From Westiellopsis prolifica IICB1 (GTDB taxonomy: Bacteria; Cyanobacteriota; Cyanobacteriia; Cyanobacteriales; Nostocaceae): DNA of 60,716 nt. Below are positions 42,932 to 52,520 of the stretch, one piece after another. The stretch's first letter is position 1. Each line of letters opens with the position of its first letter. Location: positions 273,453 through 334,168 of the forward strand of contig NZ_NAPS01000001.1 in the NCBI RefSeq assembly GCF_004323185.1, in the 5' to 3' direction. Position numbers and translations under genes: made by a program. The notes beneath the pieces are model-generated. The model was not told the origin of the DNA and did no database searches. It saw only the letters and a program-made list of their open reading frames with translations.

Positions 42932-44362
42932 ATGCCTACTCGCAATTACCTATTTTATGCTTTAACAAATAGCGTTTGTTCAAAGTGTCTCGTTAAGGTA
43001 GAAGCAAAAATCATTTTCCAAGACGATCGCGTTTACTTAATTAAACATTGTCCCACCCACGGACGAGAAGAAGTTTTAATTGCTGATGATGTTGAATATT
43101 ACAAAAAGTCCCTGGAATTTATCAAGCCAGGAGATATGCCACTCAAGTTTAATACACCAATCAAATATGGTTGTCCTTATGATTGTGGGCTATGTCCAGA
43201 TCATGAACAGCATAGTTGTTTAACTTTAATAGAAGTCACAGATAAATGCAATCTTTCTTGCCCAATTTGCTATGCTGATTCCGGTGCGGAAGAATTTTCT
43301 GAGATTTCTCATCAACCTAGACGTCATCGCAGTTTAGCAGAAATTGAAACCATGATTGATGCGGTGGTGGCGAATGAGGGAGAACCGCAAATTGTGCAGT
43401 TGAGTGGTGGAGAACCGACGCTTCATCCAGAGTTTTTTGAAATTATGGAGCTTGCGAAAAGCAGGCCGATTAAACATTTAATGATTAATACCAATGGTGT
43501 GCGAATTGCTAAAGATAAAACTTTTTGCCGTCGCCTGAGTCAATACATGCCTGGTATAGAAGTATATCTGCAATTTGATAGCTTTGAGGCAGAAGCCCTA
43601 AAAGATTTGCGGGGTGTAGATTTGCGTAGTGTCAGAGAAATGGCGATCGCTCACCTCAACCAATATAATATTTCTACTACTCTCGTTGTCACCCTGAAAA
43701 AAGGGTTGAATGACCACGAAATCGGCAAAATAATTGAGTATGCTTTGCAACAGCCTTGTGTACGTGGAGTGACGTTTCAACCAATGCAAGCGGCTGGACG
43801 CTTGCAAGGCTTTGATCCCAAGCGAGACAGGTACACGCTCACCGAAGTCCGCAAGTCAATTTTACAACAAAGTCCTTATTTTAAACCAGAAGATATTTTA
43901 CCTGTTCCTTGTCATCCCGATTGTTTGGCAATGGCTTATGCACTCAAAGTTAATAGTAAAGTCATACCCCTAACTGGGTTAATTAATCCTGAAAAGTTTG
44001 TGGAAATTATGCCCAATAGCGTACTTTATGAACAAAACCCAGAACTCAAACGCCACATTTTTGAGTTATTTTCCACTAGTCATTCACCCAGTTCTGCGGC
44101 TACATCATTAAAACAGCTTTTGTGTTGTTTGCCAATGCTGCCTGTTCCAGAAGGAATTACCTACGCCAATATTTTTCGGGTGATGATTGTTCAGTTTCTT
44201 GATCCCTATAATTTTGATGTGCGTTCTGTGAAGCGATCATGTATTCATATTGTACATCCAGATGGAAAAATCATTCCTTTTGATACTTTTAATATGTTTT
44301 ATCGTGAAGGTAGTGCAGGGTATGATTTGGTTAATAATAAAAGATTTAATTTTGACAATTAA
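42932..44362 (+). CDS. Radical SAM protein, tetraether-synthase-like (Tes/MJ0619) family
   Basis: A 476-residue enzyme. The N-terminal Zn- or rubredoxin-like Cys/His region has CSKC at 16-19 and later HCPTHG. It is followed by YGCPYDCGLCPDHEQHSCL, then the radical SAM CxxxCxxC motif in TDKCNLSCPICYA. The GGEPTLHPEFFEIMELA motif is the SAM-binding glycine-rich strand. The C-terminal half has further Cys (PVPCHPDC, LLCCLP and SCIH). This multi-cluster layout is that of archaeal MJ0619/Tes, which couples lipid chains, and its bacterial homologues. The function in cyanobacteria is unknown to me. A small membrane protein gene follows 9 bases later. Confidence 0.8.
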   Translation: MPTRNYLFYALTNSVCSKCLVKVEAKIIFQDDRVYLIKHCPTHGREEVLIADDVEYYKKSLEFIKPGDMPLKFNTPIKYGCPYDCGLCPDHEQHSCLTLIEVTDKCNLSCPICYADSGAEEFSEISHQPRRHRSLAEIETMIDAVVANEGEPQIVQLSGGEPTLHPEFFEIMELAKSRPIKHLMINTNGVRIAKDKTFCRRLSQYMPGIEVYLQFDSFEAEALKDLRGVDLRSVREMAIAHLNQYNISTTLVVTLKKGLNDHEIGKIIEYALQQPCVRGVTFQPMQAAGRLQGFDPKRDRYTLTEVRKSILQQSPYFKPEDILPVPCHPDCLAMAYALKVNSKVIPLTGLINPEKFVEIMPNSVLYEQNPELKRHIFELFSTSHSPSSAATSLKQLLCCLPMLPVPEGITYANIFRVMIVQFLDPYNFDVRSVKRSCIHIVHPDGKIIPFDTFNMFYREGSAGYDLVNNKRFNFDN

Positions 44363-44371
44363 GGAAACTGC

Positions 44372-44698
44372 ATGTCGAGAAGAAACGAATTTTCTTATGT
44401 AGTCGGCGGAATTTTTCTAGTCCTGGGAATGCATATCATCGCAATTTTGATTTTGGGCATTCTTGCTTATATAGAGTTAATGCTCGCTTCTCAATATAAT
44501 ATCAGATTTTTTCAGCCAATTTTTGGAATCTATTTTTTGGGGATTGGTATAACTCAACTTGTATATATAATTCCTGTGATTTCTCGATTGAAAAGGCAAG
44601 AAAAATTTGCCTTGATGAAAGGGGTTATTATTGGTGCGATTCTCACAGCTTTACTTAATAGTGCTTGTTGGATTTGGTTTCAAAGTTTAACTTTATAA
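44372..44698 (+). CDS. Small membrane protein paired with the radical SAM gene
   Basis: A 108-residue protein with three hydrophobic segments (about 8-33, 48-68 and 83-103) and short basic loops (SRLKRQEKFALMKG). It starts 9 bases after the radical SAM stop, so it should be translated from the same mRNA. I know no family. A membrane partner would be consistent with a lipid substrate for the enzyme, but this is inference. Confidence 0.6.
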   Translation: MSRRNEFSYVVGGIFLVLGMHIIAILILGILAYIELMLASQYNIRFFQPIFGIYFLGIGITQLVYIIPVISRLKRQEKFALMKGVIIGAILTALLNSACWIWFQSLTL

Positions 44699-44806
44699 GT
44701 TGATAATTTAATGGGAATTTTTGAAATAACCAGATCTTCGATATATTATAGGATGCAGCACACAAATTATACCATTTCACAAAAATTTTGATACAAATAC
44801 GGGTGT

Positions 44807-44835
44807 GTAGAGACGTAGCATTGCTACGTCTCTAC
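44807..44835. repeat. Dispersed GTAGAGACG palindrome
   Basis: GTAGAGACGTAGCA-TTGCTACGTCTCTAC: a 29-base perfect palindrome around one central base. It sits in the gap between the membrane protein and relA, 137 bases from the end of relA. Confidence 0.8.
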
Positions 44836-44971
44836 ATTTGGTGGAATGACGAAAAATTGTTTGACATTTCAACCACACAGCGGCAAAAAATGCAGAAATA
44901 AAAAATAGTTAATTTGATAAATCTGTTAACTGTTCACTGATAACTGTAAACGCACCCTGGTAAATGATTAG

Positions 44972-47254
44972 TTATTCGTCAATTTGACCAATGCGACGAA
45001 TATTAAGAATATCACTCATTTTTTTTATTTGAGTAAATATCTGTTCTAATTGAGGCCGATCGCAAATTTCGATCCCCAAATCAATCAACGCTGGTTGACC
45101 AAATGCTGTTTTCACATTTGCATGGCGGACGTTGATTCCTTGGTCGCTTAGGCGTGACAAAATATCTTTTAAGACTCCGACTCGGTCTAGAGCTTCTATT
45201 TGCAAGTTCACCGCGTAAGTCTGGGGACGGCCAGTGTGTTCTAATGCTTGGTTCCAACTTACTGGTACTAAGCGATCGCACTCTGCTTTTTCTAAATTAT
45301 GACAGCCTTGGCGGTGGATAGAAATTCCTCTACCCCGTGTCACTACACCGATAATTGCTTCGCCGGGAATGGGTGTACAACACCCAGCTAAGTGATATAA
45401 TAATCCCTCAACGCCGACAATCGGGGAATCAGTAGCGCGGGAAGTTGTGTTCGGAGTCGCTTCTCTTAATAACGCGGCTGCTTTGGCTGTGGTGGGTAGA
45501 TTTGTGGTATGATCTGGCTCGCTAGCAACCGGCTGTTGTGCTTTAATAATTTCTCGCCAACGGTTAAGTACTAAGTTGAGTGTGATTTCCCCATAACCCA
45601 AACCTGCGAGTAAATCTTCTGTGGAGTGGTAATTACATTTTTCTGCTACCGCTTGCATCGGTTCAGACTTCAGCACATTTTCAAAACCTGTTCTCCCAAG
45701 TTCTTTTTCTAACAATTCTCGACCGCGAGCAACATTTTCTTCCCGGCGCGATCGCTTGTACCATTGTTTAATCCGGTTTTTGGCTGCACTCGTCCGAACA
45801 AAGTTCAACCAATCTAAACTAGGATGACCATTTTTTTGAGTGATAATTTCGACAATATCGCCATTTTGCAAGCGTGTCGAAAGTGGTACCATTCTACCAT
45901 TGACTCGCACTCCTGTACAGCGATTTCCGACTTCTGTGTGGATGCGATAGGCAAAATCTACTGTTGTAGAACCTGGTTTTAAAGCTATTAAATCTCCCTT
46001 GGGAGTAAATACATAAATATCTTCTTCAAATAGATTATCTTTGATGCTTTCTAAATATTCTTGAGCATCTTTTAAATCACTTTGCCATTCTAATAACTGC
46101 CGTAACCAAGTAAATTTTTCATCGGATGCAGTTAGACTAGCACTAGAACCACCAGTTTCTTTATATTTCCAGTGAGCAGCAATACCATACTCTGCTACAC
46201 GGTGCATTTCTAATGTGCGAATTTGCACTTCTAAGGGTCGCCCCCAAGGGCCTATAACGCCAGTATGCAATGATTGATAACGGTTGGGCTTGGGCAATCC
46301 AATATAATCTTTAAATCTACCAGGAATTGGACGAAAAACATCATGAACTACTGCTAAAGCACGATAGCATTCATCATTTGTCTGGACAATAATTCGCAGT
46401 GCTGCTAAATCGTAAATTTCGTTAAATTCTTTATTTTGCCGTTGCATCTTTTGATAGATACTATAAAGATGCTTGGGACGTCCACTAATATCAAGACAGC
46501 GAATTCCTGCTTCTGCAAGTCGAGTTCTCAATGTTTCGGCTATATTTGTTAATCTCTCTTCTCTATCCGTGCGTTTTTCCGAAACCAACTGTTGAATCTG
46601 TCGAAAAGCTTCCGGTTCCAAATACTTAAATGTTAAATCTTCTAATTCCCATTTAAAACGCCAAATCCCCAAGCGATTTGCTAAGGGAGCAAAAATTTCT
46701 CGCGTTTCTGTAGCGGTGCGACGGCGCTTTTCTTCTGGCATGTATTCTAATGTTCGCATGTTGTGTAAGCGATCTGCCAATTTCACCACAATCACGCGGA
46801 TATCTTGCGCCATTGCCAAAAACATCCGCCGAAAGTTTTCAGCTTGACTTTCAGTTTTGCTTTTGAAATTGATTTTAGATAACTTTGTGACGCCTTCAAC
46901 TAAGCATCTAACTTCTGAGCCAAAACGCTGTTCTATATCTTCAATTGTAACATCTGTATCTTCCACTACATCATGGAGAAATCCAGCTGCTATCATAGCT
47001 GCACTACCACCTAAATCACGCAGCATTCCAGCTACAGCAATTGGATGACAGATATATGGTTCTCCTGATTTGCGGTACTGACCGTGATGCAGCTGATAAG
47101 CAAACTCAAAGGCTCGACAAATCAGACTTGTATCATAATATTTTCGGTCTTCTTCCGTTGGGGTACTGTCTGTCGGCGGTGTACGCAAACAAGTTTCTAG
47201 CCATTCTGGAAGAGTTATATCAATAGGGTGGTTGACAATTGTGCTGCTCATCAT
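44972..47254 (-). CDS. Bifunctional (p)ppGpp synthetase/hydrolase (RelA/SpoT, Rsh)
   Basis: A 760-residue Rsh protein that makes and degrades the stringent-response alarmone (p)ppGpp. The HD hydrolase domain (about 45-200) has HGQYRKSGEPYICHP and FLHDVVEDTDV with intact His-Asp. The synthetase domain (about 230-350) has SGRPKHLYSIYQKM, EIYDLAALRIIV and GRFKDYIGLPKPN. Then come TGS (VFTPKGDLIALKPGSTTVDF), a helical/zinc-finger-like region (GCCTPIPGEAI) and a C-terminal ACT domain. All parts are complete, so both activities are expected. Cyanobacteria usually have one such gene. Confidence 0.94.
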   Translation of the reverse strand: MMSSTIVNHPIDITLPEWLETCLRTPPTDSTPTEEDRKYYDTSLICRAFEFAYQLHHGQYRKSGEPYICHPIAVAGMLRDLGGSAAMIAAGFLHDVVEDTDVTIEDIEQRFGSEVRCLVEGVTKLSKINFKSKTESQAENFRRMFLAMAQDIRVIVVKLADRLHNMRTLEYMPEEKRRRTATETREIFAPLANRLGIWRFKWELEDLTFKYLEPEAFRQIQQLVSEKRTDREERLTNIAETLRTRLAEAGIRCLDISGRPKHLYSIYQKMQRQNKEFNEIYDLAALRIIVQTNDECYRALAVVHDVFRPIPGRFKDYIGLPKPNRYQSLHTGVIGPWGRPLEVQIRTLEMHRVAEYGIAAHWKYKETGGSSASLTASDEKFTWLRQLLEWQSDLKDAQEYLESIKDNLFEEDIYVFTPKGDLIALKPGSTTVDFAYRIHTEVGNRCTGVRVNGRMVPLSTRLQNGDIVEIITQKNGHPSLDWLNFVRTSAAKNRIKQWYKRSRREENVARGRELLEKELGRTGFENVLKSEPMQAVAEKCNYHSTEDLLAGLGYGEITLNLVLNRWREIIKAQQPVASEPDHTTNLPTTAKAAALLREATPNTTSRATDSPIVGVEGLLYHLAGCCTPIPGEAIIGVVTRGRGISIHRQGCHNLEKAECDRLVPVSWNQALEHTGRPQTYAVNLQIEALDRVGVLKDILSRLSDQGINVRHANVKTAFGQPALIDLGIEICDRPQLEQIFTQIKKMSDILNIRRIGQIDE

Positions 47255-47569
47255 AAAATATAGCGGGGCTGGAGATAATTCGGTGGTTTATAAGGAAGGA
47301 GTGAACACAGTTGACGATAATGTCATCGAAAAACTATATTGCTATTGACACGGCAAACTAAAAAGCGATCGCAGGATCATTGCTCAAACAAACAGCTTGT
47401 TGCAGATCATCCTGTGCTAGGTGTCAAGCATAATAGTCATCAAAGTCCAATGATGCCAAATCAGACTCCAAATTTAATATTTTGGAGTTCATAACCTTAA
47501 CAAAAGGTTAGAGAAGAATATTGTATAGGAAAAATTACTTGACATTAATAGTATCTCAATTAGCACTGA
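47255..47569. other. Intergenic region, divergent relA and patD promoters
   Basis: This 315-base gap separates relA (minus) from patD-like (plus). No repeat, RNA or ORF is recognisable. I see no exact NtcA box (GTA-N8-TAC). The nearest is GTATAGGAAAAATTAC at 47523-47538, which has N10 spacing and is therefore doubtful. Confidence 0.4.
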
Positions 47570-47911
47570 ATGTCCGTCAATCAAGAGAGATATCACACCT
47601 TCGTAGTACTATTAGAGCAACTCCGCTCACAAACAGTAACTCACCAAATAGATGCACAGCAACTGCGACAGCATCTTTTGTCTTTACAACAACTTTTTCA
47701 GCAGAATATTTTACCTTTAGCAGAGGAAAAAACACGAGAACTATCCTATAGGACAGAGATCAGTAAGCAACTGCGACTATTGGAAATTGACATCATGTTT
47801 TTTCAAGGTGCGCGACAAGCTGCTACTGCTGTTGATCGACTCAAAACGATTAGCGATCGCCTCACAATTATCATCGAATACTGTCAAGCTATTCTGCAAT
47901 CAGCAGACTAA
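47570..47911 (+). CDS. patD: Heterocyst frequency control protein PatD-like
   Basis: A 113-residue all-helical protein: NQERYHTFVVLLEQLRSQTV, then QQLRQHLLSLQQLFQQNILP, then SKQLRLLEIDIMFFQGARQA and ATAVDRLKTISDRLTIIIEY. This matches my memory of the small PatD family, described in Anabaena as an NtcA-regulated factor that tunes heterocyst frequency. If right, it supports a heterocyst-forming organism. The evidence is sequence pattern only, with no helping neighbours. A ribosome binding site is not obvious. Confidence 0.75.
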   Translation: MSVNQERYHTFVVLLEQLRSQTVTHQIDAQQLRQHLLSLQQLFQQNILPLAEEKTRELSYRTEISKQLRLLEIDIMFFQGARQAATAVDRLKTISDRLTIIIEYCQAILQSAD

Positions 47912-47976
47912 TCAATTGTCAGTCATCAGTTACCAGTGAACAAACAAATTTGCTCACAAGCAAATAGTAGCTGTCT

Positions 47977-49062
47977 CTACGGTAGAATTTCCGGTTCAGA
48001 TTCTCTGACAGGAATGCTGACGGAACTAAGCTTCTTCCCAGATGCTTCTACAACCTGCTGCTGTGTGGTAGTTGCGGGTTCTGACACAGTGAGATCATCG
48101 TTCCTAGCAGCTAAAACATCGCGTTGATTAATCAGGTAAATACTAACTAAAGTCAAACCCACTCCTACCCACTGTAAGGGACTAAGGACTTCTTGCAGTA
48201 ATAAATTACCGAATAATAGAGCAAATACAGGTGTGAGAAAAGTCAGGGAACTGAGACTAGTAAGATTACCGCTAGAAGCAAAATAGAAAAACAATGCGTA
48301 GGCGATCGCACTACCAAATACCGTAGCATACCCTAAAGCTACCAAATCTGATGGTACAAGATTGTGCCATTGTTGGGATTCTGCAACCGATGAAATCCCC
48401 CATAAGGGTAAACCACCTATAATCATATGCCATCCTGTAGCAGTGACGGGATCAGCATGACGGCTGACAAAGCGGATCATCACCGTACCCACCGCCATAC
48501 TCAACGCTGCTAACAGCATTAACCATTCACCACTAGCAAACAGAGAATTGAAAAGTGGGAGAGTCGGAGAAAGGAAAATTTCGGGAGTTTTGTGAGACAA
48601 AAGACTTAAAATCAGTTCATCAGGTAAGCCAATTAGACTGATCCCCGTCACACCTAATAAAAGTCCTAACCATCCCCACAAACCAATTCTTTCCTGAAAT
48701 AACCATGAAGACATCAAAGCAACTGCTAATGGTTGCGAGTCGATCATCACTGATCCCAACCCAGCACCAGTTCTAACTAATCCCTCAGCCAAAAAGCCTT
48801 GAAATAAAGTCCCATCTACCAAAGCGAATAAAGCAATCCACAGCCAAGCAGTCCAGGTTTTGGGTTGGGGTCTGGCCATAAAAGCGCCTGCAATTAAAAT
48901 CAGTACCCCTGCTGGGACTATCCGCACCCCCGCCATAAACAGTGGTGTTGTGTGGGAAATTACTCCTTTCATCGCCACCATCGCCGTTCCCCATAAAAAG
49001 AAGGGTGCGATTAATACTAGGGGAGTTAAGGAAAGCCGAGATGCACTGAATTTCAGCTGCAT
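47977..49062 (-). CDS. EamA-family (DMT superfamily) transporter
   Basis: A 361-residue protein with about ten membrane helices in two EamA repeats (1-150 and 175-310). It has PFFLWGTAMVAMKGVISHTT at the start, then EGLVRTGAGLGSVMIDSQPL, and the second repeat around YALFFYFASSGNLTSLSSLT. A soluble acidic tail (310-361) is probably cytoplasmic. Such proteins export amino acids, nucleobases or other small metabolites, and the substrate cannot be told here. Confidence 0.88.
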   Translation of the reverse strand: MQLKFSASRLSLTPLVLIAPFFLWGTAMVAMKGVISHTTPLFMAGVRIVPAGVLILIAGAFMARPQPKTWTAWLWIALFALVDGTLFQGFLAEGLVRTGAGLGSVMIDSQPLAVALMSSWLFQERIGLWGWLGLLLGVTGISLIGLPDELILSLLSHKTPEIFLSPTLPLFNSLFASGEWLMLLAALSMAVGTVMIRFVSRHADPVTATGWHMIIGGLPLWGISSVAESQQWHNLVPSDLVALGYATVFGSAIAYALFFYFASSGNLTSLSSLTFLTPVFALLFGNLLLQEVLSPLQWVGVGLTLVSIYLINQRDVLAARNDDLTVSEPATTTQQQVVEASGKKLSSVSIPVRESEPEILP

Positions 49063-49351
49063 GAGATTGCTGACGCCTTTGTTTTACAACTGCATAAATT
49101 GCTTTACCTAATTTTACCTAATTATGTCTTTTTGTGAAGGAAAGAATACCTAGTTTGTAAGCTGATGTGCGCTTAGATTAAATATTCTTGGGTTCGGACT
49201 GTCCAGGGTCAACAGTCCAAAGTCCAAGCTAGTCTTTGACTCTGGACTGTTGACTTTTGACAATCTGATCGCAAAATATACAATTTAAATGCATAACAGC
49301 TTAACATAAGTCTTATGCTTATACTTCAAGAATTACTTAAGTGCAAAAAGA

Positions 49352-49849
49352 ATGAATACTTCTACTAAAAAGATTTCGCCTGCACTCTTTTCTTTAACAT
49401 TAATTTGCTTTTTTTTACCTTTTATTACTATTTCTTGTCGTCAAGAACCACTAGTCACTTTAAATGGAGTTGAAGTAGCAACTGGCAAAGAAATTCAATC
49501 GCCAAGCATTTTTGGAGAACCCGCAAGAAAAGAAAAAATTCCTGGTGAACCTTTAGCTGCACTGGCTTTTCTTTCTGGGGCTATTGGTTTAGGTACCAGC
49601 TTTTTGAAAGCTAAAAAAAGTGCTGTTATCCCAGCAGGATGTGGAGCCGCAGGATTTATTTTATTACTAATCGTTAAATCTAAAATTGATAATGAAATTA
49701 TCAAACAGGGACAAGGTTTAATTCTTGTTAATTACGGCTTTGGATTTTGGTTAGCCTTTTTTCTTTTCATTTGTGCCACCTTGATCAATATTTACATCGT
49801 TGTTCAAGAGCAAGATGAAAATAAGCTGGATTCCACAGATGTTAATTGA
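49352..49849 (+). CDS. Hypothetical four-span membrane protein
   Basis: A 165-residue protein with hydrophobic helices at about 8-28, 68-85, 92-110 and 125-150. A hydrophilic loop (29-67) carries CRQEPLVTLNGVEVATGKEI. TFITISC at the end of helix 1 could suggest a lipobox, but the spacing is poor. No family is recognised. It has its own downstream hairpin (49953-49992). Confidence 0.6.
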   Translation: MNTSTKKISPALFSLTLICFFLPFITISCRQEPLVTLNGVEVATGKEIQSPSIFGEPARKEKIPGEPLAALAFLSGAIGLGTSFLKAKKSAVIPAGCGAAGFILLLIVKSKIDNEIIKQGQGLILVNYGFGFWLAFFLFICATLINIYIVVQEQDENKLDSTDVN

Positions 49850-49952
49850 TTTATTAGGAATCGGTGTATGAGTTGGGAAAATTGAAAGGCAATAAACCTA
49901 ATTTATCCAAAAAGTCGCGGTTATTTTTAGCTATTAACTTCAGAATGATTTT

Positions 49953-49992
49953 AGAGAAAGCTGTTACGAACGCAGTTTCCACAGCTTTCTCT
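49953..49992. terminator. Long perfect hairpin downstream of the membrane protein gene
   Basis: AGAGAAAGCTGT and ACAGCTTTCTCT are exact 12-base inverses with a 16-base loop. On the plus strand it is followed by GAAAAATT, not a T-run. On the minus strand it is followed by AAAATC. It may be a stability hairpin rather than a classical terminator. The rest of 49850-50211 is AT-rich and featureless. Confidence 0.45.
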
Positions 49993-50211
49993 GAAAAATT
50001 ACTTATTTTTGTCGAAAAAATATAAATTTAAAATTAATTATATGCTCAAATAAATATTCAATTCCGTAAAGTCAACATTTGGTTTTAGTTAACGCATTTG
50101 TTAGCATTTTAATGTACAGTAGTTATGTATATCCGAATTAAGTTCTCGTCGAATTTACTTTATTTTATCCTGATATTTTCCAAAATTTAATCATCACGAT
50201 TTTGACTACAA

Positions 50212-51387
50212 ATGCTAAATTCACAAATAAAAGAAAACTTAGATTTTCCGCAACAAATAAATACACCAATTAATCATGTATTCGTCTTTTTGGAAATTTT
50301 TTCCTGTGAAGGTGGAATTCAATCTTATGTGAAAGATATTTTTCAAGCCTATTTGGAATTAGCTAAACCAATACATACAGATATATTTATATTACGTGAT
50401 GCCTCTAATTGCATCAATCCTTTTATATCTGAACGCTGCCAATTTCATTATTTTAAAACTTCGTCACCCCGGTTTGGACGAGTGAAAATGGCGATCGCAT
50501 TATTCACTCATCTGATCCATCAACGACCCCAGCGTGTTTTTTGTGGTCATATCAAGCTAGCGCCTTTGGTGGGGATGTTATGCCAATTTTTGGGAATTCC
50601 TTATACTGTCATCACCTATGGTAAAGAAGTTTGGGAACCATTACCAAAGTCCATGCAATCCAGTCTGCAAAAAGCAGCCCAAATTTGGACAATTAGCCGC
50701 TACACTCGTGAAGTTGCCTGTATAGTCAATTATCTTAATCCTGATCGCGTCAAAATTTTACCTTGTGCTGTGGATGGCGATCGCCTGACTCCTGGAGACA
50801 AACCAGTTAATTTAATCGAGCGCTATGGTTTACAAAAAGCTAAAGTATTAATGACTGTAGCGCGGTTGTGGTCTGGTGATATTTACAAAGGCGTGGATAT
50901 TACAATTCAAGCTTTACCACAAATAGCTCAAGTTTTCCCAGAAGTGAAATATTTAGTTATAGGTCGTGGTGATGATCAACCCCGTCTCGCCAAGCTAGCA
51001 CAAGATTTGGGAGTTAGCGATCGCGTTGTATTTGCTGGGTTTGTACCCACGGAAGAACTAGTAGAACACTACCGTCTAGCTGATGCTTACATTATGCCTT
51101 CTCAAGAAGGGTTTGGGATTGTCTATTTAGAAGCAATGGCTTGTGGTGTCCCCGTACTATCTGGTGATGCCGATGGTTCCGCCGAGCCACTACAAGATGG
51201 TAAACTCGGATGGCGAGTTCCACACCGCGATCCTGATGCTGTAGCTACAGCTTGTATTGAAATCCTCAAAGGTGAAGATCAACGATGTGATGGTGAGTGG
51301 TTGCGAGAAATGGCGATCGCAAATTTTGGTATGGAAGCCTTTCACAAACGATTACAACAGGAATTATCTTATACCAATTCTATATGA
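50212..51387 (+). CDS. Glycosyltransferase family 4
   Basis: A 391-residue GT-B fold enzyme transferring sugar from an activated nucleotide donor. The N-terminal domain has VFVFLEIFSCEGGIQSYVKD. The C-terminal domain has MTVARLWSGDIYKGVDITIQ and the E-x7-E donor motif EGFGIVYLEAMACGVPVLSG. Polysaccharide, glycolipid and natural product roles are all possible. The last residues (YTNSI) and the stop lie in an inverted-repeat element (51371-51480), so the original C-terminus may have been altered by an insertion. Confidence 0.88.
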   Translation: MLNSQIKENLDFPQQINTPINHVFVFLEIFSCEGGIQSYVKDIFQAYLELAKPIHTDIFILRDASNCINPFISERCQFHYFKTSSPRFGRVKMAIALFTHLIHQRPQRVFCGHIKLAPLVGMLCQFLGIPYTVITYGKEVWEPLPKSMQSSLQKAAQIWTISRYTREVACIVNYLNPDRVKILPCAVDGDRLTPGDKPVNLIERYGLQKAKVLMTVARLWSGDIYKGVDITIQALPQIAQVFPEVKYLVIGRGDDQPRLAKLAQDLGVSDRVVFAGFVPTEELVEHYRLADAYIMPSQEGFGIVYLEAMACGVPVLSGDADGSAEPLQDGKLGWRVPHRDPDAVATACIEILKGEDQRCDGEWLREMAIANFGMEAFHKRLQQELSYTNSI

Positions 51388-51480
51388 AGACGCATACAAA
51401 GACCCCACCCCGGCTTCGCCACCCCTCCCCGTAAGCGGGGAGGGGTAAAATTCGGGAGCAGCTTCACGAAGAATTGGTAT
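51371..51480. repeat. Short inverted-repeat element at the 3' end of the glycosyltransferase gene
   Basis: ATACCAATTCT (51371-51381) and AGAATTGGTAT (51470-51480) are 11-base exact inverted ends around a 110-base element. Inside is a G/C-rich hairpin CCCCTCCCCGTAAGCGGGGA(GGGG) at 51422-51445, which could act as a terminator. The left end supplies the last codons of the glycosyltransferase. Confidence 0.7.
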
Positions 51481-51508
51481 TAATTTGTTTGTAGTTAACT
51501 ACAAACAA

Positions 51509-52291
51509 CTAAACCCATTCCGAAAAATCTTGCCCAAACTGAGACAATGATAATAACTGAATGCGTGGATCATTTTGGGCTGTAGTTTTTTCTAAAGCAG
51601 TATTGTAACCCCAATCTGCGAGGAAGAGTTTTACATCTTTCAGGTCTATTTGCTGGTCTACTAGCTGTAATGTTTTTAATCGATCTTCCACAAACCAGAC
51701 TGTTTCTTGTGGTGTTTTGTGTAATTGAATCAATTCTCGTAAAATTTCATATTTGGGACGTTTCACTTCTTTACCGAAAATCTCTTCTGAACCTAAATTT
51801 ACTCCTTCTTGGTGTAATAATTGCTGGACAAAACGTCCTTCTTTTGTAGAGATAATATATAGTTTGCTTGTGCTAGCAATTGTCCATTTGAGTTTATCAA
51901 TTATACCTGGATAAAATCGATGCAAGCTCAACCAACTTTCTAAATCATTAGCAATCCATTCATCGCGCAATTTATCTAATTTGGTGCTAACTTCTTTCGC
52001 ATTTAGATTGTCTTGAAGCAAAATTTTCTGGTGAATATGATGCCAATTTTGGAGGATTTCTACTTCTGCAATTCCTTCTAACAAAGCTTTGACTAAAACA
52101 GGCATTTCCCAACCTGTTTCAATTACGGGTCTAAGTCGATAAAATTGAGAAGCCAAACCAGCTGGTGGTGTTTCGTTTGCAGGGAACCAAACTTGGCAAT
52201 AAGTACGCCATGCTACCTCAAAATATTCAATAAGTCCGTCGCAAATTACACCATCAAAGTCTAATGCGAGAATTGAGGGAATATTTGCCAT
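51509..52291 (-). CDS. HAD-superfamily hydrolase
   Basis: A 260-residue protein with HAD motifs: motif I LDFDGVICDGL (catalytic Asp pair), motif II ISTKEG, a Lys around ALEK..EVKRPK and motif IV FVEDRL. The family contains phosphatases and phosphonatases, and the substrate is unknown. The cap is helical and large (about 25-150). Other functions of the fold cannot be excluded. It is convergent with the glycosyltransferase gene. Confidence 0.85.
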   Translation of the reverse strand: MANIPSILALDFDGVICDGLIEYFEVAWRTYCQVWFPANETPPAGLASQFYRLRPVIETGWEMPVLVKALLEGIAEVEILQNWHHIHQKILLQDNLNAKEVSTKLDKLRDEWIANDLESWLSLHRFYPGIIDKLKWTIASTSKLYIISTKEGRFVQQLLHQEGVNLGSEEIFGKEVKRPKYEILRELIQLHKTPQETVWFVEDRLKTLQLVDQQIDLKDVKLFLADWGYNTALEKTTAQNDPRIQLLSLSQFGQDFSEWV

Positions 52292-52476
52292 TGTTTTTGT
52301 AGATGAAAGCTGCTTTCGTCGGCTTAACGTAATTTATCATGGTGCTGAACCATGTACAGTGTCAAGTTTATTGTGACGGACTGTTTTTCACTGTTCAGGA
52401 TTTTACTTTTTCCTTTTCCCGTCATCCTCTAACAGGATTTTGGATTACCCTGCGCTTCGACACGAAGTGTAGCCGC

Positions 52477-52520
52477 CCATAGACGCCTTGCGACTTCCCG
52501 TGAGGGTAGAGCGTCTATGG
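52477..52520. repeat. Inverted repeat of the AGACGC family upstream of infC
   Basis: CCATAGACGC (52477-52486) and GCGTCTATGG (52511-52520) flank a loop with GACTTCCCGTGAGGG. It belongs to a set of repeats built on CGC-rich 10-mers (compare 14551-14590 and 56680-56705). It lies in the 415-base gap between the HAD gene and infC, which otherwise carries only a doubtful 69-codon ORF (52488-52697). Confidence 0.6.

Noticed and set aside
47523-47538. NtcA binding site before patD
   Set aside because: GTATAGGAAAAATTAC has N10 between GTA and TAC, whereas the site needs N8, so I do not call it.
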